Shown: positions 8,719 through 16,689, numbered from the stretch's first letter. The stretch is DNA of 64,000 nt from JBBRHQ01 sp963725315 (GCA_963725315.1 CAVRYA010000001.1:310001-374000), one strand, 5' to 3'. Translations and numbers: made by a program. Notes: generated by a model not told the origin, from the letters alone.

Positions 8719-8982
8719 ATGGCTACGTACGTGATCACCCATGAGGTGGACGATGTCGGGCATTGGCTGAGCTCGCCGAAGCGAGAAGAGGTTTTCGGGC
8801 CTATCGGCATTACCGTGCGGCCCTTTCACGACCCACAGGGATCCAACAAGGTCGCACTCATCGCCGAGATCCCCGACATGGATGCCTTCCAGGAGTTCAT
8901 GCAGAGCGAGGCCGCCGCGGATGCGATGAAGTTCGACGGCGTCAAACCGGAGACGGTGCTCGTTCTGGGTGAAGGTCTCTAG
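8719..8982 (+). CDS. Small protein resembling dimeric alpha/beta-barrel (ABM-like) folds
   Basis: An 87-residue soluble protein beginning MATYVITHEVDDVGHWL. The order strand (YVITHEV), helix (VGHWLSSP), strand (ITVRPFHDP), strand (KVALIAEIP) and helix (MDAFQEFMQSEAAADAM) resembles small dimeric ferredoxin-like folds such as antibiotic-biosynthesis monooxygenase relatives. That link rests on pattern only; no catalytic residues can be named. The ATG at 8719 follows a good ribosome binding site (GAAAGGA, 9 bases upstream), so it is preferred over an upstream GTG at 8695. It has its own promoter with a palindrome and precedes another small enzyme-like gene in the same direction. Confidence 0.65.
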   Translation: MATYVITHEVDDVGHWLSSPKREEVFGPIGITVRPFHDPQGSNKVALIAEIPDMDAFQEFMQSEAAADAMKFDGVKPETVLVLGEGL

Positions 8983-9103
8983 CGGAGAAGACTCCGTTAG
9001 GAGTACCGCTCTGGACGAGTAGGAGAGCGGAGCGTTCGGTCAGCCAGTGCTGCTTCGCGCGTGTGGGAGTATCCGTCATGCAACGGGACGAGAAGGAGGC
9101 GAG

Positions 9104-9538
9104 ATGGCGAGTGCGCGGGAAGTAATAGATCGTCACGTCGCGGCGTTCGGCGCCAAAGATCCGGACGCCGAGCCATGGAGTGAAGACGCCGAGATGGTGA
9201 CCCCGGCCGGACGGTTTGAGGGTCGGGATCAGGTCCTTGGATTCTTAAAGGTGTTCTGGAATGCTTTGCCCGACGCGCGTCTCGAGATCACCCGCTCGAT
9301 CGAGGATGGCGCGCTCGCCGCGGCGGAGGGAATGTTGACTGGCACGCAGACCGGTGCCCTTCAGACACCGGACGGAGAAATCCCGCCTACCGGCCGGCGC
9401 GTGGAACTTCGCTGGATGGGGATGTACGAAGTGCGCGGAGACCAGCTCGCCTCTGAGCACCTGTACTTCGATCAGGTTGACTTCATGACCCAGCTTGGGG
9501 TGATGTCGGCCGCGCCGGCTGAGGAGACTGCTACATAG
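9104..9538 (+). CDS. NTF2-like / SnoaL-like ester cyclase family protein
   Basis: A 144-residue protein with the SnoaL/NTF2-like layout: a first helix (AREVIDRHVAAFGAKDPD), EDAEMVTPAGRFEGRDQVLGF, the strand region LEITRSIEDG, and a C-terminal sheet (VELRWMGMYEVRGDQLASEHLYFD). The fold makes a small cone-shaped pocket used in cyclases, hydrolases and binding proteins; the substrate cannot be inferred. The start at 9104 follows GGAGGCGAG, a strong ribosome binding site; an earlier in-frame start at 9047 lacks one. It follows the ABM-like gene by about 120 bases and may share its transcript. It lies inside the integrase-bearing island segment. Confidence 0.75.
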   Translation: MASAREVIDRHVAAFGAKDPDAEPWSEDAEMVTPAGRFEGRDQVLGFLKVFWNALPDARLEITRSIEDGALAAAEGMLTGTQTGALQTPDGEIPPTGRRVELRWMGMYEVRGDQLASEHLYFDQVDFMTQLGVMSAAPAEETAT

Positions 9539-9723
9539 ATTCACAGGCGACGCGACGCATCTGACATCATCTTTGGGGAGGACGGTGATGGCTGGTGGTG
9601 TGCCGTCCGCAAACCGGCTCCCCAAGGTGCTTTGCGCTGGCAGCGACGAAGAGTTATGCCCCTCAATCCGCTTGGGTTCTGTCCGACCCTAACCGTCCCG
9701 GGCGGTTCCGCTCAAACGCGCGC

Positions 9724-11007
9724 TCAGTGGCGCCGGGGATCCCCGAGGAAGCGCCCGAGCAGAAGCTGTCCCCCGCCGGCCCCGACCGCTTGGCCGGCGA
9801 TCACCGCCCTGCCCTTGCCGTCGAGCGCGAGGCTGGTGGCCCCGTCGATGCCAAGGGCGGCGTTGGCGACCACCTGGCCCTTTGTCCCGAAGCTGCGGTC
9901 GAGCCTGCCGGATGGGGTCAGTCGCAGCAGCCAGGTGTTGCGGCCGCGGATTCCCGCGATCACGATCTTCCCGTCGCGCCGCCGGGCGAGCGCGAGGCCG
10001 ACGTCGTCGAGCTTGGTCGGGTTGAGCCGGAGGATGCCGCCGGCGGCAAAGCTCGGATCCAGCCCGCCGTTCGCTTTCAACCGCGCGACGAACAGCTCAT
10101 GGTCGGACTCGACGCCGCTCTCGGCCTCGCCGGTAAGGAGGATCTTTCCGCCCCTGGCCAGGGCGATGTCGTTGACCTCGCCACTCGGGTCTGCGCCCTC
10201 GCCGAAGTCGTGGACGCTGAAGCCGCCGCTGGCGAACCCGGCTGCCGGCAGCCCTCCGCTGCCGAGCTTGGCGACGTAGCCCCCGAGGTCGGAGAGCCCG
10301 CCGACCAGGAGCGAGCCGGTGCGGAGCGGGAGGACGGCGCCGGCCGAGTCGAAGCTGCTTCCCGGGACGTGGAAGGTTCTGACCCCGCCCGGGCCGAAGG
10401 ACCCGTCGCGGTTGCCGGCTGGGGTGAGTCGGATCGCCGCCGATAGAGCTCCGTCGACCTGCCCGACGGCGACGACCCTGTCGCCCGGGGCGGCCGCGAC
10501 GTCGAAGGCATCGCCGAAAGGTGTGGGCTGGACGACCCTGACCCCGCCGTTGCCGAAGCTTGTGTCGCGGGCGCCGCCGGCAAGGTAGCGGGCAAATCCG
10601 AAGGCGTCCTTGCCCGGACCCGGCCCCGAGGCGAGCCCGGCGGCGACGATGCGCCCACGCGAGTCGAAGTCGAGCCCACGCAGGCTGCGGGGGCGGTTGG
10701 GGAGGTCGTCAAACGGCTGGATCCTGAGCCCGCGCGGACCGAACTTCCGGTCCGGCCGCCCGTTGGCCTTGAAGCGGCCGAGCAGGAAGCCCCTTGACCC
10801 GCCGACACCCCCGGCAGCGAGGATCTTGCCGCTCTTCAGCACCAGCACGTCGCCGAACAGCTCGTTGATCGCGCTCGGCTCGTTGATCACGGTGAAGCCG
10901 TCCTTGCCGAAGGAGCGATCCCGGCTCCCGGCTGCCCCCCAGGCGGTTGCGACAATCGCCACCGCGAGGACGACGACTGCACACGTTGCTCCCCGCCCCC
11001 TGTTCAT
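9724..11007 (-). CDS. Secreted delta-60 repeat (beta-propeller-like) protein
   Basis: A 427-residue exported protein. After a basic start (MNRGRGATC) comes a hydrophobic signal segment ending AWGAAGS. The rest is built of repeats of about 55-60 residues, each carrying a D.SFG..G motif: DRSFGKDG, DRKFGPRG, DTSFGNGG, DGSFGPGG, DPSFAAGG and DRSFGTKG, followed by strand pairs such as GKILAAGG. These are delta-60 repeats, thought to form a propeller and common in secreted proteins of soil bacteria. No enzymatic residues are seen. An upstream TTG (11016) is an alternative start. It lies in the same segment as the integrase remnant and may be cargo. Confidence 0.8.
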   Translation of the reverse strand: MNRGRGATCAVVVLAVAIVATAWGAAGSRDRSFGKDGFTVINEPSAINELFGDVLVLKSGKILAAGGVGGSRGFLLGRFKANGRPDRKFGPRGLRIQPFDDLPNRPRSLRGLDFDSRGRIVAAGLASGPGPGKDAFGFARYLAGGARDTSFGNGGVRVVQPTPFGDAFDVAAAPGDRVVAVGQVDGALSAAIRLTPAGNRDGSFGPGGVRTFHVPGSSFDSAGAVLPLRTGSLLVGGLSDLGGYVAKLGSGGLPAAGFASGGFSVHDFGEGADPSGEVNDIALARGGKILLTGEAESGVESDHELFVARLKANGGLDPSFAAGGILRLNPTKLDDVGLALARRRDGKIVIAGIRGRNTWLLRLTPSGRLDRSFGTKGQVVANAALGIDGATSLALDGKGRAVIAGQAVGAGGGQLLLGRFLGDPRRH

Positions 11008-11141
11008 CCCGGCCAAACCGTAGCGCGCCCGCGCCTCCTTTGCCAGTGGCGGCTCAGTCCCCGCGGCCGGCGGCGGCGAGGCGCTTGGTTACGTTCGCGG
11101 GTGCACTCCGCGCCGCAATGCGAGCAGGCACGAATCGGGCT

Positions 11142-11387
11142 TTAGAAACCCAGCGCGCGAACTTCGCGTCCTCGGACATCATCTCCCCAATGGGCGTCGA
11201 TCTAGGCCCGATTTCGGCTTGATGAAGCCAAATCAGTCCGAGGAGTTCGGCCCGGATCGCTGGAGTTGGGGACATATTTCGGGACACGCTCGCTCGGGCT
11301 TTCTACGCTGAAGCGACGACCGGTCGAGGATCGCCCGTGACCAACTGGCGACAGGAACGCGCTACCGCTCTCACGCGAAAGCGAGCG
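11142..11387 (-). repeat. 246-base direct repeat, copy 2 (starts with DUF59 3'-end core)
   Basis: Same orientation and content as copy 1 at 7282-7527. The minus strand reads EMMSEDAKFA, but a CG insertion and a changed stop (TAA) turn the end into ARWVSK. Past the core it keeps the hairpin region (GGCTT-GATG-AAGCC), the GGGGACATATTTCGGGACA string and the stretch ending GCTACCGCTCTCACGCGA, with scattered small indels. It marks the boundary between the integrase segment and the RNase H to toxin-like segment. Confidence 0.85.
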
Positions 11388-11532
11388 TCTCCTCAGGCGC
11401 GCAAGAGTGCCCGCTCCGGACGATTTTGGAGAGCAGGGCCAGAACGCCGTCGTGGGCCAGCGTTCACGAATGTCCCCTGAGCCCTACCGGTAGTTTCCAC
11501 CCCGACCGCGTGACGATCGAGTGGAGACAGAG

Positions 11533-11958
11533 ATGAAGGTCTACATCTGGTGCGACGGCGCTGCCATGCCGAACCCCGGTCCCGCAGGGGCAGGGTACGT
11601 CGTCGTGGGCGACGGCGTGCGCTTGCTCGGCTCGGAAGCGCTCGGCGACGCGACGAACAACGTTGCCGAGTACACGGCGGTTCGGAACGCGCTGCGGGCC
11701 GCGGCGGACGCGGGCGCGACGTCGGCTTACGTGCGGATGGACTCGTCGGTGGTCGTCGGCCACCTCACTGGGACTTCACGTGCGCGGGACGAGCGCCTGA
11801 TCCAGCTCAAGGGGGAGGTCGAAGAGCAGAAGGCCCGGTACAAAAAGGGAGGGGTCAGGTTCGCTCGGATTCGCAGGGAGCAGAACGGAGTTGCCGACCA
11901 GCTCGCGAAGGACGGCGCGCGGGCCTCGAAGGCGCAAAGCGCCGATCGGCGGCGATAG
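11533..11958 (+). CDS. Ribonuclease H-like protein (RNase HI family)
   Basis: A 141-residue protein with the RNase HI fold. The acidic active-site set can be placed: D8 (WCDGAA), E46 (TNNVAEYTA), D70 (RMDSSVVV) and D122 (NGVADQLAK), with a basic helix between. Such enzymes cut the RNA strand of RNA:DNA hybrids using two metal ions. The size and the TNNVAEY signature match the small RNase HI-like proteins that in actinobacteria are often fused to or near other genes. The ATG at 11533 follows GGAGACAGAG; a GTG at 11521 is an alternative. It stands alone after repeat copy 2 and may be island cargo. Confidence 0.85.
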   Translation: MKVYIWCDGAAMPNPGPAGAGYVVVGDGVRLLGSEALGDATNNVAEYTAVRNALRAAADAGATSAYVRMDSSVVVGHLTGTSRARDERLIQLKGEVEEQKARYKKGGVRFARIRREQNGVADQLAKDGARASKAQSADRRR

Positions 11959-12164
11959 GTTCCTCATCCGGTCGAAGACCGGTCGCGGTGTCCCGTCAGG
12001 GCTCAGCACGACCAGCGAGCGTGGCTCTCCGACGTCGGCTCACCATCGCTTTGCGCGAAGACCAAGCGCCGCCGCGCGCGAGTTCACGCGTGAGGAGGCG
12101 TCAGCTCAGCGCAGCGTGCGCTGTCGCTGCTGCTCCTCGCCTAGCGGCGATTGGGGGCGGGCCC

Positions 12165-12430
12165 TTACGTCGCCGCGGTCAGCACGAGCCTCCCACGTAC
12201 GTGGCCACCCTCGCTGAGCTCGTGCGCGCGCTTCACATCGGCGAGCGGCATCGTCTCGGCGATCTCCACGCGCACATCCCCGCCTGCCACGAGCTCGGCT
12301 ATCCGCGCGAGCTGCTCGGACCTCGGACCAATCACGTGCAGCTCCGCGCAGTCAGTTCGCGCCGACGGTGTCGAGCGCGATGTCTGCACCGCTCACAGCC
12401 TCGCTCACGTCCTGCTGCGTGTAACCACTG
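12165..12430 (-). pseudogene. MDR oxidoreductase remnant (C-terminal fragments)
   Basis: Two pieces of a quinone-oxidoreductase-like gene remain. The first (minus strand, from about 12430) reads GYTQQDVSEAVSGADIALDTVGAN and ends at a stop; in MDR enzymes this precedes the second half of the cofactor domain. The second piece, in another frame, is the normal C-terminus: HVIGPRSEQLARIAELV followed by DVRVEIAETMPLADVKRAHEL. The segment between them is deleted, as is the whole N-terminal half. It abuts the aldo/keto reductase gene. A clear deletion remnant, with no function expected. Confidence 0.7.
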
Positions 12431-12495
12431 CTTGCATGGACGTGTCGTCCCCTCTAGGACGCGGTCGCGTACTCCGCGTACCCTCCGCTCGTCGA

Positions 12496-13485
12496 CTAGA
12501 GGTTGACCGTCGCCATCCCGGCCTCGTCGTAGCGCTTGCCCGCCGCCTCGGGCAGCTCGGCGTCGATCCGGGACAGGTCCTCGTTCGTGAGCTCGACATC
12601 GACAGCGCCCGCGTTCTGCTCCAGGTAGGTGCGCCTCTTGGTGCCGGGGATCGGCACCAAGTCCTCGCCCTGCGCGAGCACCCACGCGATCGCCAGCTGG
12701 GCGGAGGTGATGCCCTTTTCCGCCGCGATCTCCTCGACCTTGGCGGCGAGCCTCAGGTTCGCCTCGAGGTTCTCGCCGCTGAAACGGGGTCCGGTGCGCC
12801 GGAAGTCTCCTTCGTCGAGCTCCTCCGGCGACTTGAAGCGGCCAGAGAGGAAGCCGCGCCCGAGCGGCGAGTAGGGGACGAAGCCGATCCCGAGCTCGCG
12901 GCAGGTCGGGAGGACCTCATCCTCGGAATCGCGGGTCCAGAGCGAGTACTCGGTCTGGACCGCGGTGATCGGATGCGCGGCGTGGGCGCGACGGATCGTC
13001 TCCGGGGCGGCCTCGCTGAGCCCGAGGTGGAGGACCTTGCCCTCGTTGACCAACTCCGCCATCGCGCCGACCGTCTCCTCGATCGGGACGCTGGGGTCGA
13101 CGCGGTGCTGGTAGTAGAGGTCGACGTGGTCGGTGCCGAGGCGCTGCAGCGAGCCCTCGATCGAGACGCGGACGTGCTCGGCCGAGCTGTCGGACGGGCC
13201 GACGGTGGACATGTCGCCCGGCCTCGCGTTGTCCATCCGGCGCGAAAACTTGGTCGCTATCACGTACTCGTCGCGGCGGCCCTTGATAGCGCGTCCGACG
13301 AGCTGCTCGTTGGTCAGCGGCCCGTAGAGCTGCGCTGTGTCGATGAAGTTGATCCCGAGCTCGAGCGCTCGCTGGATCGTGCGGACGGACTCATCCTCGT
13401 CGGTGGTTCCGTAGAAGGCCGACATTCCCATGCATCCGAGCCCAAGCGCGGAGACCTCGAGATCGGCGAGTTTGCGCTGTTTCAT
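12496..13485 (-). CDS. Aldo/keto reductase
   Basis: A 329-residue NADPH-dependent aldo/keto reductase of the auxin-induced/YhdN-like branch: a (beta/alpha)8 barrel reducing aldehydes or ketones in the cytoplasm. It starts MKQRKLADLEVSALGLGCMG. The catalytic tetrad is visible: D49 and Y54 (FIDTAQLYG), K79 (ATKF) and H127 (YYQHRVDP). The cofactor-binding C-terminal stretch (PIPGTKRRTYLEQNAGA) is present, and the length is normal. Substrate unknown. It lies in the right-most island segment next to a deleted MDR gene, so the two may have been carried together as redox genes. Confidence 0.9.
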   Translation of the reverse strand: MKQRKLADLEVSALGLGCMGMSAFYGTTDEDESVRTIQRALELGINFIDTAQLYGPLTNEQLVGRAIKGRRDEYVIATKFSRRMDNARPGDMSTVGPSDSSAEHVRVSIEGSLQRLGTDHVDLYYQHRVDPSVPIEETVGAMAELVNEGKVLHLGLSEAAPETIRRAHAAHPITAVQTEYSLWTRDSEDEVLPTCRELGIGFVPYSPLGRGFLSGRFKSPEELDEGDFRRTGPRFSGENLEANLRLAAKVEEIAAEKGITSAQLAIAWVLAQGEDLVPIPGTKRRTYLEQNAGAVDVELTNEDLSRIDAELPEAAGKRYDEAGMATVNL

Positions 13486-13722
13486 TTCGTTCCAGCCTTT
13501 CGCGGTGGCAGTCGATCAACGATACGCCTCGGAACGCGCCAGACCAGGGAGGATCAGGCCTCGCTACCGCCTTTCTCATGATGCGGGCGTGTGAGCGACC
13601 GAGCGTGCACGCCCGCAAGGACGACCAGCACAAACTAAGGGGCTCCACGGAACCACTCCTCCTTCGCGCGAAGAGCGAAAGCAGTCGCGGCCGAGCCGGA
13701 GCGAAAACGTTGCAGGCAGCTG

Positions 13723-13759
13723 TTGAGGTTGTTCTGCTTATAGCAGAATATGCTATGAT
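13723..13759 (+). promoter_or_regulatory. AT-rich promoter and operator of the XRE/nucleotidyltransferase module
   Basis: A short AT-rich island in a GC-rich region, just before the XRE gene. TTCTGC (13732-13737), 16 bases and TATGAT (13754-13759) is a promoter candidate; TTGAGG (13723-13728) with TATGCT (13749-13754) is a weaker one. A perfect inverted repeat TTCTGC-TTATA-GCAGAA (13732-13748) overlaps the -35 and spacer, the usual place for autorepression by an antitoxin-type DNA-binding protein. Confidence 0.55.
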
Positions 13760-13766
13760 CTTGGTC

Positions 13767-14282
13767 ATGAACAACCGTGGTGAACTGCTGCGCGAGGTGA
13801 TGATCGAAACCGACACGACCCAGTCCGGGTTGTCTCGGCTAAGCGGTGTGCACCAGCCGAGCATCAGTCAGATGCTGTCCGGCAAGATCGAGATGAGTGA
13901 CGAGCAGCTTGACCGTCTGCTCTCCTGCATGGGCCGGCAGCTTGAGGTGGTGCGGCGCCCCGTGACCCCGCGCCTGACTCGCTCCGAGCGCCGCTCTTGG
14001 CGGCTTCATCGCCAGCTCTCGACTTATCTCACCCGCGCCCGGCTTGAGGAGTGGCGACCGACTGTCACCAAGAACCTGACCCGACTACACCATGGCGTGC
14101 GGGGCCAGCCGCACGAGCGGAACCTGGAGCGGTGGGAGCGGCTGATCGACGATGGCGACGTCCCCGGTCTGCATCGCGTTCTCACCGGCCTCGACCGGGG
14201 CTCGATCGAGATGCGCGAGGTCAGCCCCTTGAGCGGCCTGCTCTCACCGGAGGAGCGCCAGCGAGTTCTCGCGGAGCGCTAA
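13767..14282 (+). CDS. XRE-type helix-turn-helix protein, antitoxin-like
   Basis: A 171-residue protein. Residues 1-60 form a Cro/CI-type helix-turn-helix (REVMIETDTTQSGLSRLSG, then HQPSISQMLSGK as recognition helix). The rest is a charged alpha-helical domain (WRLHRQLSTYLTRARLEEW, PHERNLERWERLIDDG). Its stop TAA overlaps the ATG of a nucleotidyltransferase-like gene by one base. An HTH gene directly followed by a nucleotidyltransferase is the arrangement of known toxin-antitoxin and phage-defence modules; here that is inference from the gene pair. The palindrome at the promoter suggests autoregulation. Start chosen at the ATG after the promoter; longer in-frame extensions upstream run through the operator. 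Confidence 0.72.
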   Translation: MNNRGELLREVMIETDTTQSGLSRLSGVHQPSISQMLSGKIEMSDEQLDRLLSCMGRQLEVVRRPVTPRLTRSERRSWRLHRQLSTYLTRARLEEWRPTVTKNLTRLHHGVRGQPHERNLERWERLIDDGDVPGLHRVLTGLDRGSIEMREVSPLSGLLSPEERQRVLAER

Positions 14283-14861
14283 TGCGGCGCGACCAGCTCG
14301 AGCACGCGATCCGAACCGCCTGCCAGATCGTCGGGGCATCCGAGGTGATCGTGGTTGGCTCTCAGGCCATTCTCGGCAGCTACGGAGAGGACGAGCTGCC
14401 GCCTGCGGCCACGATGTCGCTGGAGATCGACATCCTTCCGATCGTCGATGACAACGAGGAGACGGTCCGGCTCGGCCGACCTGATCGAGGGCGTCGGCGG
14501 GTGAGCTGTCGCCGTTCGAGAGCAGCTGCACGGCTTCAGCATCGACGGCGTCGACCTGGAGACCTCCGCGCTTCCCGACGGCTGGCGCGATCGGCTGGTC
14601 AAGGTGCAGAACGCCAACACCGCTGCGCCCTCGGGCGAGCCCCAGTTCATCGGGTGGTGTGTCGAGAAGGACGATCTCTGCGTCGCCAAGCTCTGCGCGT
14701 TTCGCGAGAAGGACCGCAACTTCGTCGCGGCCCTCCTCGACGCTGGGCTGGTCGACTCCGGCGAGCTCGCCGAGCGCCTGTCGCAGCTGCCGGCCGAGTT
14801 CTCCGAAGCCGGCGACCGGGCCAGCGCATGGCTGGCTGACGCGAGGCGGAGCAGCTCTTGA
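14282..14861 (+). pseudogene. Nucleotidyltransferase-like protein (DUF6036-type), frameshifted
   Basis: The N-terminus reads MRRDQLEHAIRTACQIVGAS, then VIVVGSQAILGS and MSLEIDILPI, the Gly-Ser and acidic motifs of the nucleotidyltransferase fold (metal and NTP binding). After EETVRL the frame is lost; ADLIEGVGG, then LHGFSIDGVDLETSALPDGW and VAKLCAFREKDRNFVAALLD follow in other frames to the end at 14861. At least three small indels within about 60 bases (14470-14525) are needed to restore it, more than one sequencing slip would explain. It is probably a decayed toxin or defence enzyme whose XRE partner is still intact. Confidence 0.7.
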
Positions 14862-14993
14862 CAGGGCCCGGCGGCTCCGCCCGCCTCGACCAACAAGCCG
14901 GCCCGGGAATCCGGGACACGTTTCGGGGCCCGGGCCTCGCGGCGTTCGCCGGCGTCGGAGCGGAAATGGCTTGACTGAGCCGATTAGGTGATG

Positions 14994-15036
14994 TCAGAAG
15001 CCGAGAGCGAACTTGGCATCCTCGGACATCATCTCC
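14994..15036 (-). repeat. Native DUF59 3'-end core (presumed attachment site)
   Basis: These 43 bases are the end of the complete DUF59 gene (EMMSEDAKFALGF, TGA). Copies with synonymous changes occur in the same orientation at 5794, 7282 and 11142. Left of it (14911-14990) are short matches to the longer repeat, such as GGGACACGTTTCGGGG and GGCTTGACTGAGCC. This is the expected layout if elements integrated into the gene's 3' end and restored its last codons each time. Confidence 0.65.
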
Positions 15037-15311
15037 GGGGACCAGGCGGGGTCGAAGACCATCTTCGGGTGGACGGCGTTGACTCCCTGGAGGTCTCCGA
15101 CGAACTCCTTCATCTGCTCGGAGACCTGGGGGCCGATCGGGCAGGCGGGGGTGGTCAGGGTGAAGGTGACATACACGTCGCTCTGCTCGATCTCGACGTC
15201 GTAGACGAGGCCGAGGGAGACGAAGTCGAGCCCCAGCTCGGGGTCGATCACCTCCTCGAGGGCCTCCATCACGTCGTCCTCGCTCACCGTCGCTGCTTCG
15301 CTCTCGGCCAT
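14994..15311 (-). CDS. DUF59 (MIP18/PaaD-type) iron-sulfur assembly protein
   Basis: A 105-residue single-domain DUF59 protein. Family members help mature iron-sulfur proteins (SufT, MIP18) or the PaaABCE oxygenase (PaaD). Seen here: the signature DPELGLDFVSLGLVYDV, the strand VYVTFTLTT, the conserved cysteine in PACPIGP, and a C-terminus EMMSEDAKFALGF. The ATG at 15311 fits the family start; the longer frame to 15389 does not. No suf or paa genes lie nearby. Its 3' end appears to have served as integration site for the accessory region on its left. Confidence 0.88.
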   Translation of the reverse strand: MAESEAATVSEDDVMEALEEVIDPELGLDFVSLGLVYDVEIEQSDVYVTFTLTTPACPIGPQVSEQMKEFVGDLQGVNAVHPKMVFDPAWSPEMMSEDAKFALGF

Positions 15312-15360
15312 GCCGACATGGTAGCCGTGAGCCCGATCGGGCTTCTCTAGGCTTTCCGGC

Positions 15361-15946
15361 GTGGCGATCTTCCTGATCCTGCTCTTCATCGTCGTGCCGA
15401 TCGCCGAGCTCTACGTGATCATCAAGGTCGGCGCGGCGATCGGCGTGCCCCTGACCCTGGCGATCCTGCTCGCCGACGCGCTGCTCGGCTCGCTGCTGCT
15501 GCGCCACCAGGGCCGCTCGGCCTGGCGCCGCTTCAACAGGGCGCTCGAAGAGCGGCGTTTCCCCGGCGCGCGAGGTCGCCGACGGGGTGGCGATCACCGT
15601 CGGCGGGACGCTGCTGCTGACCCCGGGCTTCATCACCGACATCTTCGGATTGATCCTGCTGATCCCGCCGACCAGGGCGATCGTGCGCCGGCTCGGGTGG
15701 TCACTGATCGGCTGGCGCTACAAGGTCGTCGGCGGCGCCGCGGGCTGGGGGTATGAGCGGATGCGACGCTCCGGGCCGGGCGGGCCGGGAGCGCCTCCAG
15801 GCGGCGCGCCGCCGTCCCCTGGGGCCCCCTACGACTTTGAAGGGACCGCCCAGGAGGTGCCGGCGAACGGCAACGGCTCCACCGAGGCCGGGACACACAG
15901 GGGCGAGGGTGGCGAGGGCGAGCGGCCGGCGCTCCCGCCGACGTGA
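15361..15946 (+). pseudogene. FxsA-family membrane protein, frameshifted
   Basis: FxsA proteins are small cytoplasmic-membrane proteins; in E. coli, FxsA relieves phage T7 exclusion by F. The first frame (GTG start) shows two membrane segments (FLILLFIVVPIAELYVII, LTLAILLADALLGSLLL) and RRFNRALEERRFP. The second carries VAITVGGTLLLTPGFITDIFGLILLIPPTRAIVRR, the conserved hairpin, and a Gly/Pro-rich tail. They meet at four C (15561-15564); three would join them as RRFPAREVADGV, the normal family sequence. A one-base run-length error is the simplest explanation. The end overlaps the next gene's GTG start. Confidence 0.85.
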
Positions 15947-16689
15947 GCGGATTCGACCTCCTCGATCCCGATCGCGGGGTCTTCGTCAGCGCCCACTCCG
16001 GTCGCGGAGCGGTCGTCTTCCAGGGCTCCGAGGTGCTCGCCGCAGGCGCGGCCGGGAGCTCGCTCGGCGAGGAGCTGCGCTCGCTGCAATTCGGGGAGGG
16101 GATCTCGCTCAGCCTCGAGCTCGACGGCTCCGGGCCCTCGGCCCGGATCGGCGGAGGCCCGCTGCCCGAGGAGACGATGACCCTGGCTCGCGCCGAGGGC
16201 ACCCTGCGCAGCGGCGCCGGAGAGGTCGGGCTCGCCGGCGCCGCCCTCGAAGTCGAATCGCCGCCCGTGCCCCCCGAGCACACCCTTCGGTCGATCGCCG
16301 TGGTCCTCGCAGACGGGGCGCTGCTCGCCGTCTCCGCACTGGCGCCCCAGGGATCCGCCGGGCACGGCGACGAGGAGATCGAAGCGGTGATGGCGGAGCC
16401 CGAGGCGGCGAGCGAGCCCGAGGACCCGGCCGCAGGGGCTCCCGGGCAGCTCCGCTTCGCCCAGGCCCTGCTCTCGACCGAGTACGACGCCGAGCGCCGC
16501 CAGCGGCGGGCCAACCTGGAGCTGTGGCCATCGGACGACTCCGGCGAAGCTCCGGTGCGCGGCGGCGGCACCCTGATCTGCGGCGTCACCCTCGAGGTCG
16601 AGGGTCGGCGGATCGACACCGCCTTCTTCCGCTGGTCGATCGACGGCCGCCCCGGCCTCGGCCGCTACGAGATCGTCGGCGCGCGATGA
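15943..16689 (+). CDS. Conserved protein of unknown function
   Basis: A 248-residue acidic protein with no signal peptide or membrane segment. Strand-rich pieces include LDLDPDRGVF-like openings (LLDPDRGVFVSAHSGRGAVV), an Ala/Glu/Pro-rich linker (about 150-165) and a C-terminal half LRFAQALLSTEYDAERRQRR, then RIDTAFFRWSIDGRPGLGRY. I recognise no domain. It overlaps FxsA at its start (GTGA) and the HAD hydrolase at its end (ATGA), so the three are translationally coupled. The context does not define a role. Confidence 0.7.
   Translation: MSGFDLLDPDRGVFVSAHSGRGAVVFQGSEVLAAGAAGSSLGEELRSLQFGEGISLSLELDGSGPSARIGGGPLPEETMTLARAEGTLRSGAGEVGLAGAALEVESPPVPPEHTLRSIAVVLADGALLAVSALAPQGSAGHGDEEIEAVMAEPEAASEPEDPAAGAPGQLRFAQALLSTEYDAERRQRRANLELWPSDDSGEAPVRGGGTLICGVTLEVEGRRIDTAFFRWSIDGRPGLGRYEIVGAR

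Noticed and set aside
11959..12164. Gap after the RNase H gene examined for a gene or RNA
   Set aside because: Only a short CCGGTC-GAA-GACCGG hairpin near 11970 and random-looking sequence were seen.
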